Origin: G965279355 sp965279355
GTDB taxonomy: Bacteria > Pseudomonadota > Alphaproteobacteria > CACIAM-22H2
Assembly: GCA_965279355.1 (NCBI GenBank)
Contig: OZ257155.1
Span: 2,480,001-2,544,000, forward strand
DNA length: 64,000 nucleotides
Direction of reading: 5' to 3'
How positions within the stretch are numbered: position 1 is the first letter of the stretch; every line of letters starts with the position of its first letter. The notes beneath the pieces were generated by a model, which was not told where the DNA came from, made no database searches, and saw only the letters and a list, made by a program, of their open reading frames with translations. This document shows, piece by piece, positions 34,126 to 43,585 of this stretch. A program made the translations under genes and the position numbers.

Positions 34126-34882
34126 CGTCATCGCCCAGATACGCGCGGATGACGTCCGGATGGGATTGCACCTCGGCGGCACTGCCTTCCGCAATCACCC
34201 GCCCCGCCTCGAGCGCCAGCACGCGATCGGACACTGCCGCGACGAGATTCATATCATGCTCGACGATCACCATCGTTACGGGCCGGCGGCTGCGGATATC
34301 GTGGATCCATTGTTCCATCACTTCCGTCTCCCGGCTGTTCAGGCCGGAGGACGGCTCATCGAGCAGAAGAAGAGCAGGCTCCATGGCAAGTGCCCTGCCC
34401 AGTTCGACCACCTTGCGCACGCCATACGGCAAACGGGCGACCGGGATATCGCGGTAGGATCGCAGGTTCAGAAAATTGATGATGTCGTCGGCCTTCTCAC
34501 GGAAGTCGCGCTCCTGGGCCGCGACCTGGGGCAGAAACAGCAACTCCTGCAGAAGATTGGTGCGTCGATGGGTCTCGCGGCCAAGCAGCAGGTTATCGAG
34601 CACAGTGCCGCGCGCGAAGAGTTCGATGTTCTGGAATGTTCGCCCGATGCCGAGACGGGCCGCGCGGTGCGCCGGGAGGCCTGTAATGGCATCGCCCCGG
34701 AAACGAATTTCACCGGCGGTGGGCGTATGAATACGGCTGATGAGGTTGAAGATCGTCGTCTTGCCGGCGCCGTTGGGGCCGATGATCGAGAAAATCTGCC
34801 CCTCCTCCACCTGGAAGGACACGTTGTCGACGGCGCGCAGGCCGCCGAAGGTTACCGACAGATCCTTGACTTCAAGGAGCAT
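34118..34882 (-). CDS. livG: ABC importer ATPase LivG
   Basis: This 254-residue ATPase has Walker A GPNGAGKTTIF, Walker B LLLLDEPSSGL and the LivG C-terminal segment GRVIAEGSAAEVQSHPDVIRA split over the last strands. The signature motif is altered: the usual LSGG region reads ARLPYGVRKVVELGRALA, a common LivG variant (LPYG). It overlaps livM by one base (TGATG) and livF by 8 bp. Confidence 0.93.
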   Translation of the reverse strand: MLLEVKDLSVTFGGLRAVDNVSFQVEEGQIFSIIGPNGAGKTTIFNLISRIHTPTAGEIRFRGDAITGLPAHRAARLGIGRTFQNIELFARGTVLDNLLLGRETHRRTNLLQELLFLPQVAAQERDFREKADDIINFLNLRSYRDIPVARLPYGVRKVVELGRALAMEPALLLLDEPSSGLNSRETEVMEQWIHDIRSRRPVTMVIVEHDMNLVAAVSDRVLALEAGRVIAEGSAAEVQSHPDVIRAYLGDDDE

Positions 34883-35931
34883 CAGGCCCGCTCCGTCTGC
34901 TGCTTCATTGCCGCGCCTGACGTCAGCGCGACCCAGCGGCGTACGATGTAGCCCTTCACGCGCAGCAGGATGCCGTTAATGCCGAGTGGCTCATAGATCA
35001 TGATCAGGATGAGGAGGCTGCCTTCGATGATCGGCCGCACGCCGGTCGGACCGCTGCCGGTCGAGCCGAAGGACTGAAAGACGATACCGAGCAGTTCGGG
35101 CAGCATCACCATGAACACGGCGCCGAAGATCACGCCCGTCAGCGAGCCGACGCCACCGACCATCAGCATGATCAGGAACTGGGTCGACAGCTCGATCGTG
35201 AACTGCTCCGGTGAAATGTACCGGATCTGGTGGGCGTACAAGGCGCCCGCCACGCCGGCAAAGGCGGCACTGAGGCCGAACGCGATGGTCTTGGTGCGGG
35301 CCACATCGACGCCCATGCTGCGCGCCGCGACCTCGCTGTCGCGCACGGACGTCATGGCGCGACCCTGCGGGCTGCGCAGCACGTTGGCAGCGATCAGCAA
35401 GCCAACGGCCAGTAGCGGCAGGAAGAAATAGTAGAGTTCCGCTGGCCTCGCGATGGTGAGACCGAACAGCTTGATGCTGGAAATCACCATGCCATTGTTG
35501 CCGCCGGTGACGGAGCTCCAGCGCGTGGCGATTTCCTGCACGATCACCGCCATGGCGATGGTCGCGACGATCAGCGAATGCCCGCTGATCCGCAGCGCCG
35601 GCCGGGCGGCAAGGGTGCCGGAGATCGTGGTCACGACGATCGCGCCAAGGAACGCCACGGGAAACGGCAGGCCGATCTTCTCCAGATAGCCGCACGCATA
35701 GGCGCCGATGGCGATGAAGGCGGCGTGACCGAGCGAGATCTGGCCGGTGTAGCCGGTCAGGAGCTGCAAGCCGAGCCCGGCTATGGCGTAGATGATAACG
35801 AAATTGGCCTGCGTGATCAGGTAGTCGCCAGCCAGCATCGGCAGCGCCAGCAGTGCCGCCGCCAGCATCAGCCAGCGCAGAATCGCGGCGGGTCGCCGCG
35901 GCAGGATCGATATCTCGTCGCGGTAGCTCAT
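34882..35931 (-). CDS. livM: ABC importer permease LivM
   Basis: The 349-residue membrane protein has about ten helices and the LivM motif GYTGQISLGHAAFIAIGAY. Its cytoplasmic coupling motif is around SVRDSEVAARSMGVDVARTK. It forms the translocation pore with LivH. Start ATG overlaps the livH stop by 4 bp. Confidence 0.93.
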   Translation of the reverse strand: MSYRDEISILPRRPAAILRWLMLAAALLALPMLAGDYLITQANFVIIYAIAGLGLQLLTGYTGQISLGHAAFIAIGAYACGYLEKIGLPFPVAFLGAIVVTTISGTLAARPALRISGHSLIVATIAMAVIVQEIATRWSSVTGGNNGMVISSIKLFGLTIARPAELYYFFLPLLAVGLLIAANVLRSPQGRAMTSVRDSEVAARSMGVDVARTKTIAFGLSAAFAGVAGALYAHQIRYISPEQFTIELSTQFLIMLMVGGVGSLTGVIFGAVFMVMLPELLGIVFQSFGSTGSGPTGVRPIIEGSLLILIMIYEPLGINGILLRVKGYIVRRWVALTSGAAMKQQTERA

Positions 35932-36806
35932 ATCGAACGGGCCGAAACGCGCGCGAACAGCCCGGTCGGGCGCAGAAAAAGAACGGCCAGCAGCATGACC
36001 GACGACGCGATATCCTTGCTGCCATCAGGCAGATAGAAGCCGCACAGCTGCTCGACGATGCCGACCAGGACGCCACCCAGGATGGCGCCCGGCAGGCTGC
36101 TCAGCCCGCCGATGATCGCCGCCGACAAAGCCTTGAGGCCGAGAAAGCCGACGCCGACATTGATGAAGAGCATCGGCGCCAGCAGCACGCCAGCCAGCCC
36201 GGCGATCGCGGCGCTGATCGCCCAGATCAGCGAATAGATCGTCTTCACATTGATGCCGACATAGGTGGCGGCCGTCTGGTTCTGCGCCGTCGCCCGCATG
36301 GCGGTGCCGAGCCGGGTGTACTGGAAGAAAAGAAAGAAGGCGAAGATCACGAGCACGGTCACGATCATGGCCAGCACCGCCTCGGCATTGAAAACCAGCG
36401 GGCCGACGCGCCAGATCTCGCCATGAAGCGGCGTGATCAGGCGATAACTCTCGGTGCTCCAGGCCGGCACCATCATGACGATGCCGCGCAGAACCAGCCC
36501 CGCACCCATTGTGACAAGCAGCGTGGCGAAAATCGGCCGGCCGATGAGCGGGCGAATGATCAGCCGGTTGGTGATCATCCCGACAACCGCCATCACGAGC
36601 AGGACGATGAGCAGTCCGACAAAGAACGGCGCGCCGGCCATCATGATCGCGGTATAGCCGACAAATCCGCCCAGCATCATCAGATCGCCATGGACGAAGC
36701 TGATAACGCCGGTTGCCTTGTAGACCAGCACAAAGCCCAGGGCGAGGAGCGCATACACGCTCCCCGACCCGATGCCACTGACGATTTGCTGCAGGAAATC
36801 GACCAT
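35928..36806 (-). CDS. livH: ABC importer permease LivH
   Basis: The 292-residue membrane protein has the LivH features: N-terminal GIGSGSVYALLALGFVLVYK, FVHGDLMMLGGFVGY, the coupling helix RLGTAMRATAQNQTAATYVG, and GLSSLPGAILGGVLVGIVE near the end. It is 25 bp after the substrate-binding protein gene and overlaps livM. Confidence 0.94.
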   Translation of the reverse strand: MVDFLQQIVSGIGSGSVYALLALGFVLVYKATGVISFVHGDLMMLGGFVGYTAIMMAGAPFFVGLLIVLLVMAVVGMITNRLIIRPLIGRPIFATLLVTMGAGLVLRGIVMMVPAWSTESYRLITPLHGEIWRVGPLVFNAEAVLAMIVTVLVIFAFFLFFQYTRLGTAMRATAQNQTAATYVGINVKTIYSLIWAISAAIAGLAGVLLAPMLFINVGVGFLGLKALSAAIIGGLSSLPGAILGGVLVGIVEQLCGFYLPDGSKDIASSVMLLAVLFLRPTGLFARVSARSI

Positions 36807-36831
36807 GTCGCGCGCCAGGGCAGGCGAATGT

Positions 36832-38001
36832 TCAGTATTCGCCGACTCCCTGCCACTTTCCGCCCTTCACCTGCAGCACAACCATTCGTGTAGTGCCAAG
36901 GCGTTGCTTCGCGTTGAATGTCAGCTTCGACGAGCCAACACCCAGATCGAGATCTTTCACGGTCTCCAGCGCCTGGATGAAACTGTCGACGGTGAGATTC
37001 GGGCCCGCGCGGGTGGCGATTTCCGTGAACAGCAAGACCTGAAGATAGCCGCCGTAGGCCGCCTCGTTCATGTCTCGGCCGTGGCGTTCCTTGTAGCGGC
37101 TTGCGAATTCCTCGACCTTGGGAAGCTGCATAATCTGAGTGAGCGGCGTGGACGTCGAAATGCCGTAGACGCCCTCAGCCGACGCGCCCGTCAAATCCAG
37201 CATCGCGGCGCCGGTGGCCGCCTGGGCCATGATGAACTCCGCCTTGAAGTCTGTCTTCCGACGCTCGACGATCGCGACTGCGCCGTCGCGGGCAACCGAA
37301 GTTACGAGGACCAGATCGCAATCCGCGGCCTTGAGCTTGGCGATCTGGGAACTGAGATCCGCCGCACCCGTCTTGAAGCCGGCCGATTCGATCAGCTTCA
37401 GTCCTTTTTCCTTCAGAACCGCGTTGATGCCGTGGAGCGACTGATCCCCGGAATCGCCGTCCTGATAAAGGCTGCAGACCCGCTTCTTGCCAAGCGTATC
37501 GATGCCCCACCGGGCGGCGCCGCCCATCTGGATCGCGTAATCCGGAATCCAGGTTGCGACCAGCCGCTGCGGCGGATTGGTGTAGGTCGGATCGAGGGCA
37601 ATCGGGAACAGGAAGGGGCGCCCCTGTTCGGTCGCCATCGGCATTGTCGCTTTCACGATGGCCGTGCCCATCTGCCCGGTGAAGGCGAAGACCTTGTCCT
37701 GCAAGAGCAGTTTCTGGGTCGCGAGAATTCCGCGACGCGCATCGAACGCGCTGTCCTCGAAGGCGACGCGAAGTTTGCGGCCATGAATGCCGCCCTTCTC
37801 GTTGATGAGCTGGGCCCCCAGGTCAACGCCCTGTCGCATCGGCACGCCGATGGGCGAGCCCGGGCCGCTCAGGTCGGTAACGCTACCCAGCAGGATTTCC
37901 GTGTTGGTCACGCCCTGTTCGGCGCGCACCGGGGCGATACCCAGTGCCAGTGCCAGGGCGGCAACGCACGCAGTCAAAGGCAGTTGTGTTGTCTTCGGCA
38001 T
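36832..38001 (-). CDS. LivK-type periplasmic substrate-binding protein
   Basis: The 389-residue protein has a signal peptide (cleavage near VRA-EQ) and two-lobed type I periplasmic binding-fold motifs: TNTEILLGSVTDLSGPGSPI, INEKGGIHGRKL and DLVLVTSVARDG. A strong GGGAGGAAG precedes ATG 38001. It delivers the substrate to LivHMGF. The neighbours (LLM and Rieske oxygenases) suggest an aromatic acid or amide. Confidence 0.92.
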   Translation of the reverse strand: MPKTTQLPLTACVAALALALGIAPVRAEQGVTNTEILLGSVTDLSGPGSPIGVPMRQGVDLGAQLINEKGGIHGRKLRVAFEDSAFDARRGILATQKLLLQDKVFAFTGQMGTAIVKATMPMATEQGRPFLFPIALDPTYTNPPQRLVATWIPDYAIQMGGAARWGIDTLGKKRVCSLYQDGDSGDQSLHGINAVLKEKGLKLIESAGFKTGAADLSSQIAKLKAADCDLVLVTSVARDGAVAIVERRKTDFKAEFIMAQAATGAAMLDLTGASAEGVYGISTSTPLTQIMQLPKVEEFASRYKERHGRDMNEAAYGGYLQVLLFTEIATRAGPNLTVDSFIQALETVKDLDLGVGSSKLTFNAKQRLGTTRMVVLQVKGGKWQGVGEY

Positions 38002-38100
38002 GTTCTTCCTCCCGTTTACGTCATCCGGCGTCGGCGCTTGGCCTTGCCGAATTGTTTTGTTGTGATCGACTCTGTGAATTTTCGTCCGTCGTGGGCGACC

Positions 38101-39270
38101 TTAAGCGGCGGCCCCCGACTTGGCCGCCTTCACCGCACCAGGCTTCTCGTTGCTCTTCTCTATTGCATCCGCGGATGCCTGGTCGCGGATATCGCTGAAA
38201 CGCACAGCGTTTTCCTTCATCCACTGGAATGATTTCTCGCGCCGGCGGTTCTGACCCGTAAATTTCGGCAACACGTACCGCATGAACAGCTCGTAGGACC
38301 GTTTCGTCGCTTCGAAATTCATCCAGTTCGTGCCCGACAGCAGCAGGCAGCCGAAGCCGCCCGACACGTCCCAAAGCCGCTCCAGCGCTTCTACCGCATC
38401 ATCCGGCGTGCCGACGATGCCGCCGCGTCCGGCCAGAACTTTTTCGATCGGATCGCCGGCGGATTTATGCTCGCCTGCCGTCGGCGGACGGATCAGATGC
38501 AGATAGTCCATATAGTCGCCAAAGCCGTGCTGCACGAGCCGGCGCGCTTCTTCCCGGGTCTCCGCCAGATGGAACGAGCCAACAACCCGCACCTTTGAGC
38601 GGTCGAAAGTGCGCCCGTGCTCAGCCGCAGAGCGGGTTGCGGTGTGCACGGCATCGTTGACTCCGGATGCCATCGCACACAGGAGGTCCATTCCATAGCG
38701 ACCCGCCGCGACGGCGCCGGTCGGCGTCTTCAGGCTGGCAATGGCCAGCGGCGGCCGCGGAAACGTGTAGGGCTCAAGATGGAGATAGGCGTCCCTGAGC
38801 GTGTACCACTCGGTCGTTTCGGTGACCGTCTCACCTTCGAGCAGGCGAACGACCACATCGAGACCTTCCATCAGCCTAGCGCGGGATTTTGCGACCGGGA
38901 TGCCGAGCATATGCGCGTCCGAAGCCAGCGCGCCCGGACCGAAACCGAACATCGCGCGCCCGCGCGTCTGATAGTCGAGCTGGACGATACGGTCGGCGAC
39001 GATCAAGGGGTTGTGATAAGGCAGCGAAACCACCGCGGCCCCCAGGCGGATGCGTGTCGTGCGCTCGGCCGCGGCGGCAATGAACAGTTCGGGCGATCCA
39101 TAGATCTGATAGCCGCCGGAATGGTGCTCCCCCATCCACAGCTCGGCATAACCGAGCTCGTCCAGCCATTCCGCGAGCTCAAAGTCCCGCTGCATGGCCA
39201 GCGCCACGCTCTCCTTGTTCGGATGATGCGGTGGCGCAAAAACGCCGACCTGAATATGCTTATCGACCAT
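38101..39270 (-). CDS. LLM-class flavin-dependent oxidoreductase
   Basis: The 389-residue luciferase-like TIM-barrel protein opens with a typical strand (QVGVFAPPHH) and contains ELWMGEHHSGGYQIYGSPELF, LGAAVVSLPYHNPLIVADRI and MFGFGPG. Such enzymes oxidise carbonyl, amine or aromatic substrates with FMNH2 or F420. It is 53 bp after the Rieske oxygenase gene and precedes the importer genes. No dedicated flavin reductase is next to it. The Ala/Lys-rich C-terminal tail looks unstructured. Confidence 0.9.
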   Translation of the reverse strand: MVDKHIQVGVFAPPHHPNKESVALAMQRDFELAEWLDELGYAELWMGEHHSGGYQIYGSPELFIAAAAERTTRIRLGAAVVSLPYHNPLIVADRIVQLDYQTRGRAMFGFGPGALASDAHMLGIPVAKSRARLMEGLDVVVRLLEGETVTETTEWYTLRDAYLHLEPYTFPRPPLAIASLKTPTGAVAAGRYGMDLLCAMASGVNDAVHTATRSAAEHGRTFDRSKVRVVGSFHLAETREEARRLVQHGFGDYMDYLHLIRPPTAGEHKSAGDPIEKVLAGRGGIVGTPDDAVEALERLWDVSGGFGCLLLSGTNWMNFEATKRSYELFMRYVLPKFTGQNRRREKSFQWMKENAVRFSDIRDQASADAIEKSNEKPGAVKAAKSGAAA

Positions 39271-39323
39271 GAGGGGTGTCCGGGTCGTTGTAATGGGGCT
39301 TTCTCACCGGCGACGCGAGCTCG

Positions 39324-40334
39324 TCATACGTCGAACGGCGCCGCGCGCGGATAGGTCTCGATGAATCTCAGGAAGTCAGCGAGGTGCTTGTCCTGGGCGA
39401 CTAGCTTGCATTTGCCGCGACCGCGGAAGCGCATCGAGAACAGAACAGGCTCGTCCTCGCTGTAAAGCTTGTAGATCCAGTCAACCAGTTCCTGGAGGCG
39501 TGCCTGCGTCGCCGCTTCGCCGATCTTTTCCGCCTCGGATTTCCGGATCGCGACCACGTAATAGGCTTCAGAACAGCCAGGCGCGGTTTGCGCGCTGCCA
39601 GCCATGAAGAAGCGCTCCGAACCGTCGCCAGGAAACTGCGAGTGCAGGCCGAGCCACGTCCCGCCGGTCACCACGCTATCGGCAATGCGATGCGGCGCTT
39701 CCTGACGCACTGTCAGGGTGTAGCGGTCGAACTCGATTGTCTTGGGACTGGGGTTTGGAATGCCGTGGACCGTCTTGAGATGCTGGAAGTCAACGGCGTT
39801 CGACGATGAAATCCAGCCTTCGATCGGCCGCAACCCGTGCCGGCGCGCCAGGAAGACCAGATCCTTCTCCGAAACATTGGGCATCTCGGGAAGGTCGTAG
39901 AGCGGCTCCTTCCCGTTAAAGACCCAGATCAGCCCCCATTTTTCCCCGGCGGCATAGTTATAGACACACGTCGTGCTGGGGATCTTGTCAACGTCGGGGA
40001 TGTCGACGCAGCGGCCGTCTGCATCAAATTTCCAGTGGTGATAGGCACAACGCACCTTTCCATCCACCAGCGTGCCAGCGGCAAGATCGGCGCCCAGATG
40101 CGGACAATACGCGCTCTGAACAACAGGTTTCCCGTCGGCGCCCCGGTAAATGATCACCCGGGTCCCAAAGATATCCTTCCCGACAATCTTCCCGGCCGGC
40201 AGCTCCTCGGAGAGCAGCACGGGGTTCCAGTTCTGCAGATAGGTTCCGTCGTGCGGCCGGTTGTACTCGCGGCCGAGCACCTCCTGCTGCGGCAGCTTCC
40301 TGGATACGCGCGGAGCGGTGTCTGAGTCGGGCAT
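39324..40334 (-). CDS. Rieske non-heme iron oxygenase, KshA-like
   Basis: The 336-residue terminal oxygenase has a Rieske centre CPHLGAD ... CAYHHWKFD and a mononuclear iron site in NAVDFQHLKTVHG (bridging Asp plus two His). Length and motifs resemble 3-ketosteroid 9-alpha-hydroxylase-type monooxygenases. GGGGGAAGGA precedes ATG 40334. It needs an electron-donating reductase, which is not adjacent. It is first gene of the leftward unit and divergent from a TetR regulator. Confidence 0.9.
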   Translation of the reverse strand: MPDSDTAPRVSRKLPQQEVLGREYNRPHDGTYLQNWNPVLLSEELPAGKIVGKDIFGTRVIIYRGADGKPVVQSAYCPHLGADLAAGTLVDGKVRCAYHHWKFDADGRCVDIPDVDKIPSTTCVYNYAAGEKWGLIWVFNGKEPLYDLPEMPNVSEKDLVFLARRHGLRPIEGWISSSNAVDFQHLKTVHGIPNPSPKTIEFDRYTLTVRQEAPHRIADSVVTGGTWLGLHSQFPGDGSERFFMAGSAQTAPGCSEAYYVVAIRKSEAEKIGEAATQARLQELVDWIYKLYSEDEPVLFSMRFRGRGKCKLVAQDKHLADFLRFIETYPRAAPFDV

Positions 40335-40408
40335 CGATTTCCTTCCCCCACATGCGCCTTACTCTCGCGGCCGGATAGCGGCCTGGCGAACGGCATTTCT
40401 GAAGTTAT

Positions 40409-40424
40409 TTATAGCTACCTATAA
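40409..40424. promoter_or_regulatory. Candidate TetR operator 1
   Basis: TTATAG-CTAC-CTATAA is a perfect 6-bp inverted repeat in the 222-bp gap between the Rieske and TetR genes, 75 bp from the Rieske start. Confidence 0.5.
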
Positions 40425-40444
40425 TTCTTTTTCAAGGAAATATT

Positions 40445-40457
40445 TACGCGTTGCGTA
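40445..40457. promoter_or_regulatory. Candidate TetR operator 2
   Basis: TACGC-GTT-GCGTA is a perfect 5-bp inverted repeat 20 bp from the first palindrome and 100 bp before the TetR gene start. Confidence 0.5.
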
Positions 40458-40556
40458 CCGAGACTCCGTCAGCAAGCCCGGCCGGACTCAAAGCTGCTTT
40501 TATTTATAAAGCTGGAAAGACATGGTACCTGATATCGACACAGCCTTACGCAGGAC

Positions 40557-41297
40557 ATGATGGCCCACGGCGATGCCCCCAATTTATCCCGCAAGCGCGT
40601 CAAGCACCGCGCGCGTGGGATCGGCCGCCCGAAGGACAAGCGCAGTGTCGGCAGGGATGCGCTGATCGAAAAAACCGCGGAACTGCTGCGGATCTCGCCG
40701 CCGGAAAAGCTTTCTTTGACATCGGCCGCCAGGCACGCCGGCGTGCACCTGACCCTGTTCAAATACTATTTTCAGGATCGAACCCGGCTCCTGGTCGAAG
40801 TCGCACGGCACCTGACGCTCGAACTTGGCGAAAAGAGAATCCGCGGCAGCGAACTCGACCGGTCCTCGGCCCAGGACCGGCTGCGTCTTCGCATCGACAC
40901 GACGGTGGATTTCTACTTTCTGAATCCTTTTTATTATCGTTTGATGCTTGAAATCATGGCCACCGAGAAAGACGTCCTGGCGGGTGAGCTCATCAGCGTC
41001 TGGATGTCGAAGACCATGGATATCTACCGCGATATCTTCAGCGCCGGAGTCGCTGAGGGAACGCTGCGTCCCCTGGACGAATTTTTCACCTTCCTGGCGG
41101 TCATGGGACTGTGCGAGCAGTTTCACCACAGCCTGCAATTGTTCGACAAGGCAAGGGCCACACCCACCGGCACGCCTGAACAGGCGGCGGCCCGCTACAA
41201 GGCTTTTCTGCACGATTTCATTTTCAACGGCATCGCGGTGAAGCCGGAGCCGCCCGGTCCTCGCACGCCCAATGTGGCTCGGCCTGTTTCCAGGTGA
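40557..41297 (+). CDS. TetR-family transcriptional regulator
   Basis: The 246-residue protein has a basic N-terminal extension (residues 1-30), a TetR helix-turn-helix (SLTSAARHAGVHLTLFKYYF, about 53-72) and a helical ligand domain containing NPFYYRLMLEIM. It is divergent from the Rieske-LLM-liv unit, which it probably represses until a catabolic ligand binds. Two palindromes lie in the shared 222-bp region. The protein ends in a Pro-rich tail. Confidence 0.92.
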   Translation: MMAHGDAPNLSRKRVKHRARGIGRPKDKRSVGRDALIEKTAELLRISPPEKLSLTSAARHAGVHLTLFKYYFQDRTRLLVEVARHLTLELGEKRIRGSELDRSSAQDRLRLRIDTTVDFYFLNPFYYRLMLEIMATEKDVLAGELISVWMSKTMDIYRDIFSAGVAEGTLRPLDEFFTFLAVMGLCEQFHHSLQLFDKARATPTGTPEQAAARYKAFLHDFIFNGIAVKPEPPGPRTPNVARPVSR

Positions 41298-41390
41298 CAG
41301 TGAACAAGCCTGGCTCTACAGCCACGGCATGATCGATGGCCGTCGCAGATCGGCACACCGCGCGATCCGGGAGAGCATCCCGCCCCTATT

Positions 41391-41414
41391 TATTATAATT
41401 CTCTAGAATAATTG
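41391..41414. other. A/T-rich block with inverted repeat between convergent genes
   Basis: ATTCT-CT-AGAAT (41398-41409) lies in an A/T-rich stretch between the end of the TetR gene and the end of the cyclase gene. It may act in termination of either gene; no clear stem-plus-T-tract is present. Confidence 0.25.
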
Positions 41415-41441
41415 ATGTCGCGCCCGCGCGAGCGTCAGTCC

Positions 41442-42215
41442 CTATCCCTCAAAGATGGCAACGGCGCGGGTCCAGCCTGCTGACGCTGCGCGGATCTTCA
41501 CCGGAAAGCAGGAGATCATGAAACCATCCGCCGGCAGCGCTTCGAGATTGTGAAGCTTTTCGAGATGGCAGTAGCCGATATGGCGGCCAGCCTTGTGACC
41601 CTCCCAGATCAGGCTGGCATCCTTCGTCTCGGCATACCGCTCCGCGGTGAATGAGAACGGAGCATCCCAGCTCCAGGCATCCGTGCCGGTCAGCCGCACG
41701 CCGCGCTCCAGCAGATACATCGTCGCCTCATAGCCCATGCCGCAGCCGGCATCGACATAGTCGGGCTGGCTATAGGCCGAACCGGCACGAGTGTTCACCA
41801 CAACAATCTCGAGCGGCCTCAGCGTATGGCCGATGCGCTTCAGTTCGGCCTCGACTTCCGCGGCGCTCACGACGTGACCATCAGGAAAGTGGCGAAAATC
41901 GAGCTTTACGCCGGGCTGCAGGCACCAGTCCAGCGGCACCTCGTCGATGGTGATCGATCGTTCCCCGTGGTTCATGGTGGAATGGAAATGGTACGGCGCG
42001 TCGAGATGGGTGCCGTTGTGAGTGCTGAGCGTCACCCGCTCGGCTGCGCCGAATTCGGCGTCGGGCAGATCCTCGGCCTTCAGCCCTTTGAAGAACGCCT
42101 GCGCAAAGCCGACGCCATGCTTGTGGTCGTTGTACTGGATATGCGGCCGCATGTTCGGCGGATCCGAAATGACGTCGTTCTCCAGATGCATCGAGATATC
42201 GATAAGACGGCGCAT
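41442..42215 (-). CDS. Cyclase-family (kynurenine formamidase-like) metal hydrolase A
   Basis: The product is about 257 residues from ATG 42215 (MRRLIDIS); ATG 42221 adds two. The family zinc motif is LSTHNGTHLDAPYHFH. The protein also has TDAWSWDAPF and IWEGHKAG. These enzymes hydrolyse formamides, lactones or isatin-like rings. It is clearly paralogous to the protein at 54383-55159, sharing the HNGTHxDAP, GTDAWSWDAPF, IWEGHKAG and ASAGWTRAVAIF segments. It is last in the leftward TRAP unit. Confidence 0.9.
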   Translation of the reverse strand: MRRLIDISMHLENDVISDPPNMRPHIQYNDHKHGVGFAQAFFKGLKAEDLPDAEFGAAERVTLSTHNGTHLDAPYHFHSTMNHGERSITIDEVPLDWCLQPGVKLDFRHFPDGHVVSAAEVEAELKRIGHTLRPLEIVVVNTRAGSAYSQPDYVDAGCGMGYEATMYLLERGVRLTGTDAWSWDAPFSFTAERYAETKDASLIWEGHKAGRHIGYCHLEKLHNLEALPADGFMISCFPVKIRAASAGWTRAVAIFEG

Positions 42216-42240
42216 ACACAATCTCCCTGTAAGAACGGGA

Positions 42241-42789
42241 CTAAGCCCGCCGCTCCCCGTCGATCAGGACAAAGGCCACCCGGCAGATTTCGTTCGAGCG
42301 GTTCGCCCAGGCATGATTGGTGCCGCGCTGGATCAAAATGTCGCCCGCCTTCATCAGCGTCTCCTTCTCCTCAAGCACGGCGTACATCTCGCCCGATAGG
42401 ATGATCGCGTAGTCGACCGTATCGGTGATGTGCATGCCGGGATGCCTGCTCTTGTCAGCCTTGATCTTGTCACGGTCGGGAAAGACCGAGTCCGTCATGC
42501 TGCCCAGCGCACGCTCAAGCGCCGCGCGGTCCTTGCCTTCCGGGGGTATGTCGATCACCCGAATGACCGTGCCGTTCTTGGGCGGATAAATACCCTCGTG
42601 AGTGCCGCTTCCATCCTCTTCAAGGATAGGCACCGGGGTCGCGCTGGTCGTCCACAGATTCGAGTTCCTGAAGCCGGGGCGGTGTTCTGCCGTCCGCGTC
42701 AGACGCGGCGGGCCATCTTCGATGATGGTCGACTTACCGTCCTTGGTATAGCCGGTGACGATGCGGCGCGGCGGCGGAAGCTCTTTCAT
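42241..42789 (-). CDS. Cupin-domain protein
   Basis: The product is 182 residues from ATG 42789, chosen because GAAGGA lies 7 bp upstream; the longer frame to 42864 falls in the hydrolase gene. The C-terminal half is a single cupin barrel with HITDTVDYAIILSGEMYAVL and DILIQRGTNHAWANRS, holding candidate metal His residues. Such proteins act as small dioxygenases, isomerases or decarboxylases on ring acids. It sits between an alpha/beta hydrolase and the cyclase. Confidence 0.85.
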   Translation of the reverse strand: MKELPPPRRIVTGYTKDGKSTIIEDGPPRLTRTAEHRPGFRNSNLWTTSATPVPILEEDGSGTHEGIYPPKNGTVIRVIDIPPEGKDRAALERALGSMTDSVFPDRDKIKADKSRHPGMHITDTVDYAIILSGEMYAVLEEKETLMKAGDILIQRGTNHAWANRSNEICRVAFVLIDGERRA

Positions 42790-42799
42790 AACTGGTCCT

Positions 42800-43585
42800 T
42801 CAACTGGGAAAGTGATTGCCCTGATTGACAACGAAAACTTCGCCACGAGCAATGAAGTCCGCAATCAGATGTGTCCATCGCGGCGCGGCGGAAATCGGTA
42901 GCTCATGCGCTGCGCCGTGGATCACGATCCGGTGCCCGTTTTGAATTTTCTTCTGGAATGGAACGGTTGCATCAGGGGGAGCGATCTGGTCGTTACCCGC
43001 AACCAGAATCAATGTCGGTGCTGCGATCTCGCCAAGCCGATCTTCAAGATCGCGATTGTTGTGGGGTGAGTGCGTGCGCGGCATGTTCTCAGCCGCGTTG
43101 CGCTGAATGCGTGCCCGATCCTCTGCCGTCGGCGGCGCCGACCAAAATGGTGTCTCACCGTAGAGCCGCTTCGCAATTTCCTGCGGCGTTGGCGGCGTTG
43201 CTTGATGCGGCCGTGCGCCGAATGTCGACGGCGCCGACAGGACCAGCGATTTCACTAGGCTCGGATGCAGCACCGAAAGCCAGGCCGCGACGGCGGCTCC
43301 GGCGGACTGTCCCACGACGTGAACCGGCGCTTTGGCAACCGCGTCGACGAAACCAGCCATGCTGTCCGCTGCATCCTGCGGGGTTCTGCAGCCGCCAAGC
43401 GGGGATTCGTCAAAACCCGGCCGCGACGGCAGAAGGATACGATGACGTCGGGCCAGCATATCCACAAACGATGCACCTTGCGGTGGCGCCCCGCCGGCGC
43501 CATGCAGGAACAGGATCGGCTCGCCCTCACCGGCAGCGGCATAGGCAATCGTAACACCGTTTACGGTCGCAAAAAGGCGGGTCAT
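42800..43585 (-). CDS. Alpha/beta-hydrolase
   Basis: The product is 261 residues from ATG 43585, which overlaps the LLM gene stop by 4 bp. An upstream in-frame extension to 44236 is an artefact inside the LLM gene. Motifs are the oxyanion strand LFLHGAGG, nucleophile Ser in VVGQSAGAAVAA, acid in LILVAGNDQIAPP and His in HGAAHELP. It fits C-C hydrolases or ester hydrolases of meta-cleavage pathways. Confidence 0.9.
   Translation of the reverse strand: MTRLFATVNGVTIAYAAAGEGEPILFLHGAGGAPPQGASFVDMLARRHRILLPSRPGFDESPLGGCRTPQDAADSMAGFVDAVAKAPVHVVGQSAGAAVAAWLSVLHPSLVKSLVLSAPSTFGARPHQATPPTPQEIAKRLYGETPFWSAPPTAEDRARIQRNAAENMPRTHSPHNNRDLEDRLGEIAAPTLILVAGNDQIAPPDATVPFQKKIQNGHRIVIHGAAHELPISAAPRWTHLIADFIARGEVFVVNQGNHFPS

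Noticed and set aside
36772..38232. 486-codon open frame on the plus strand
   Set aside because: Antisense to the LivK-type gene with its strong ribosome site and signal peptide.
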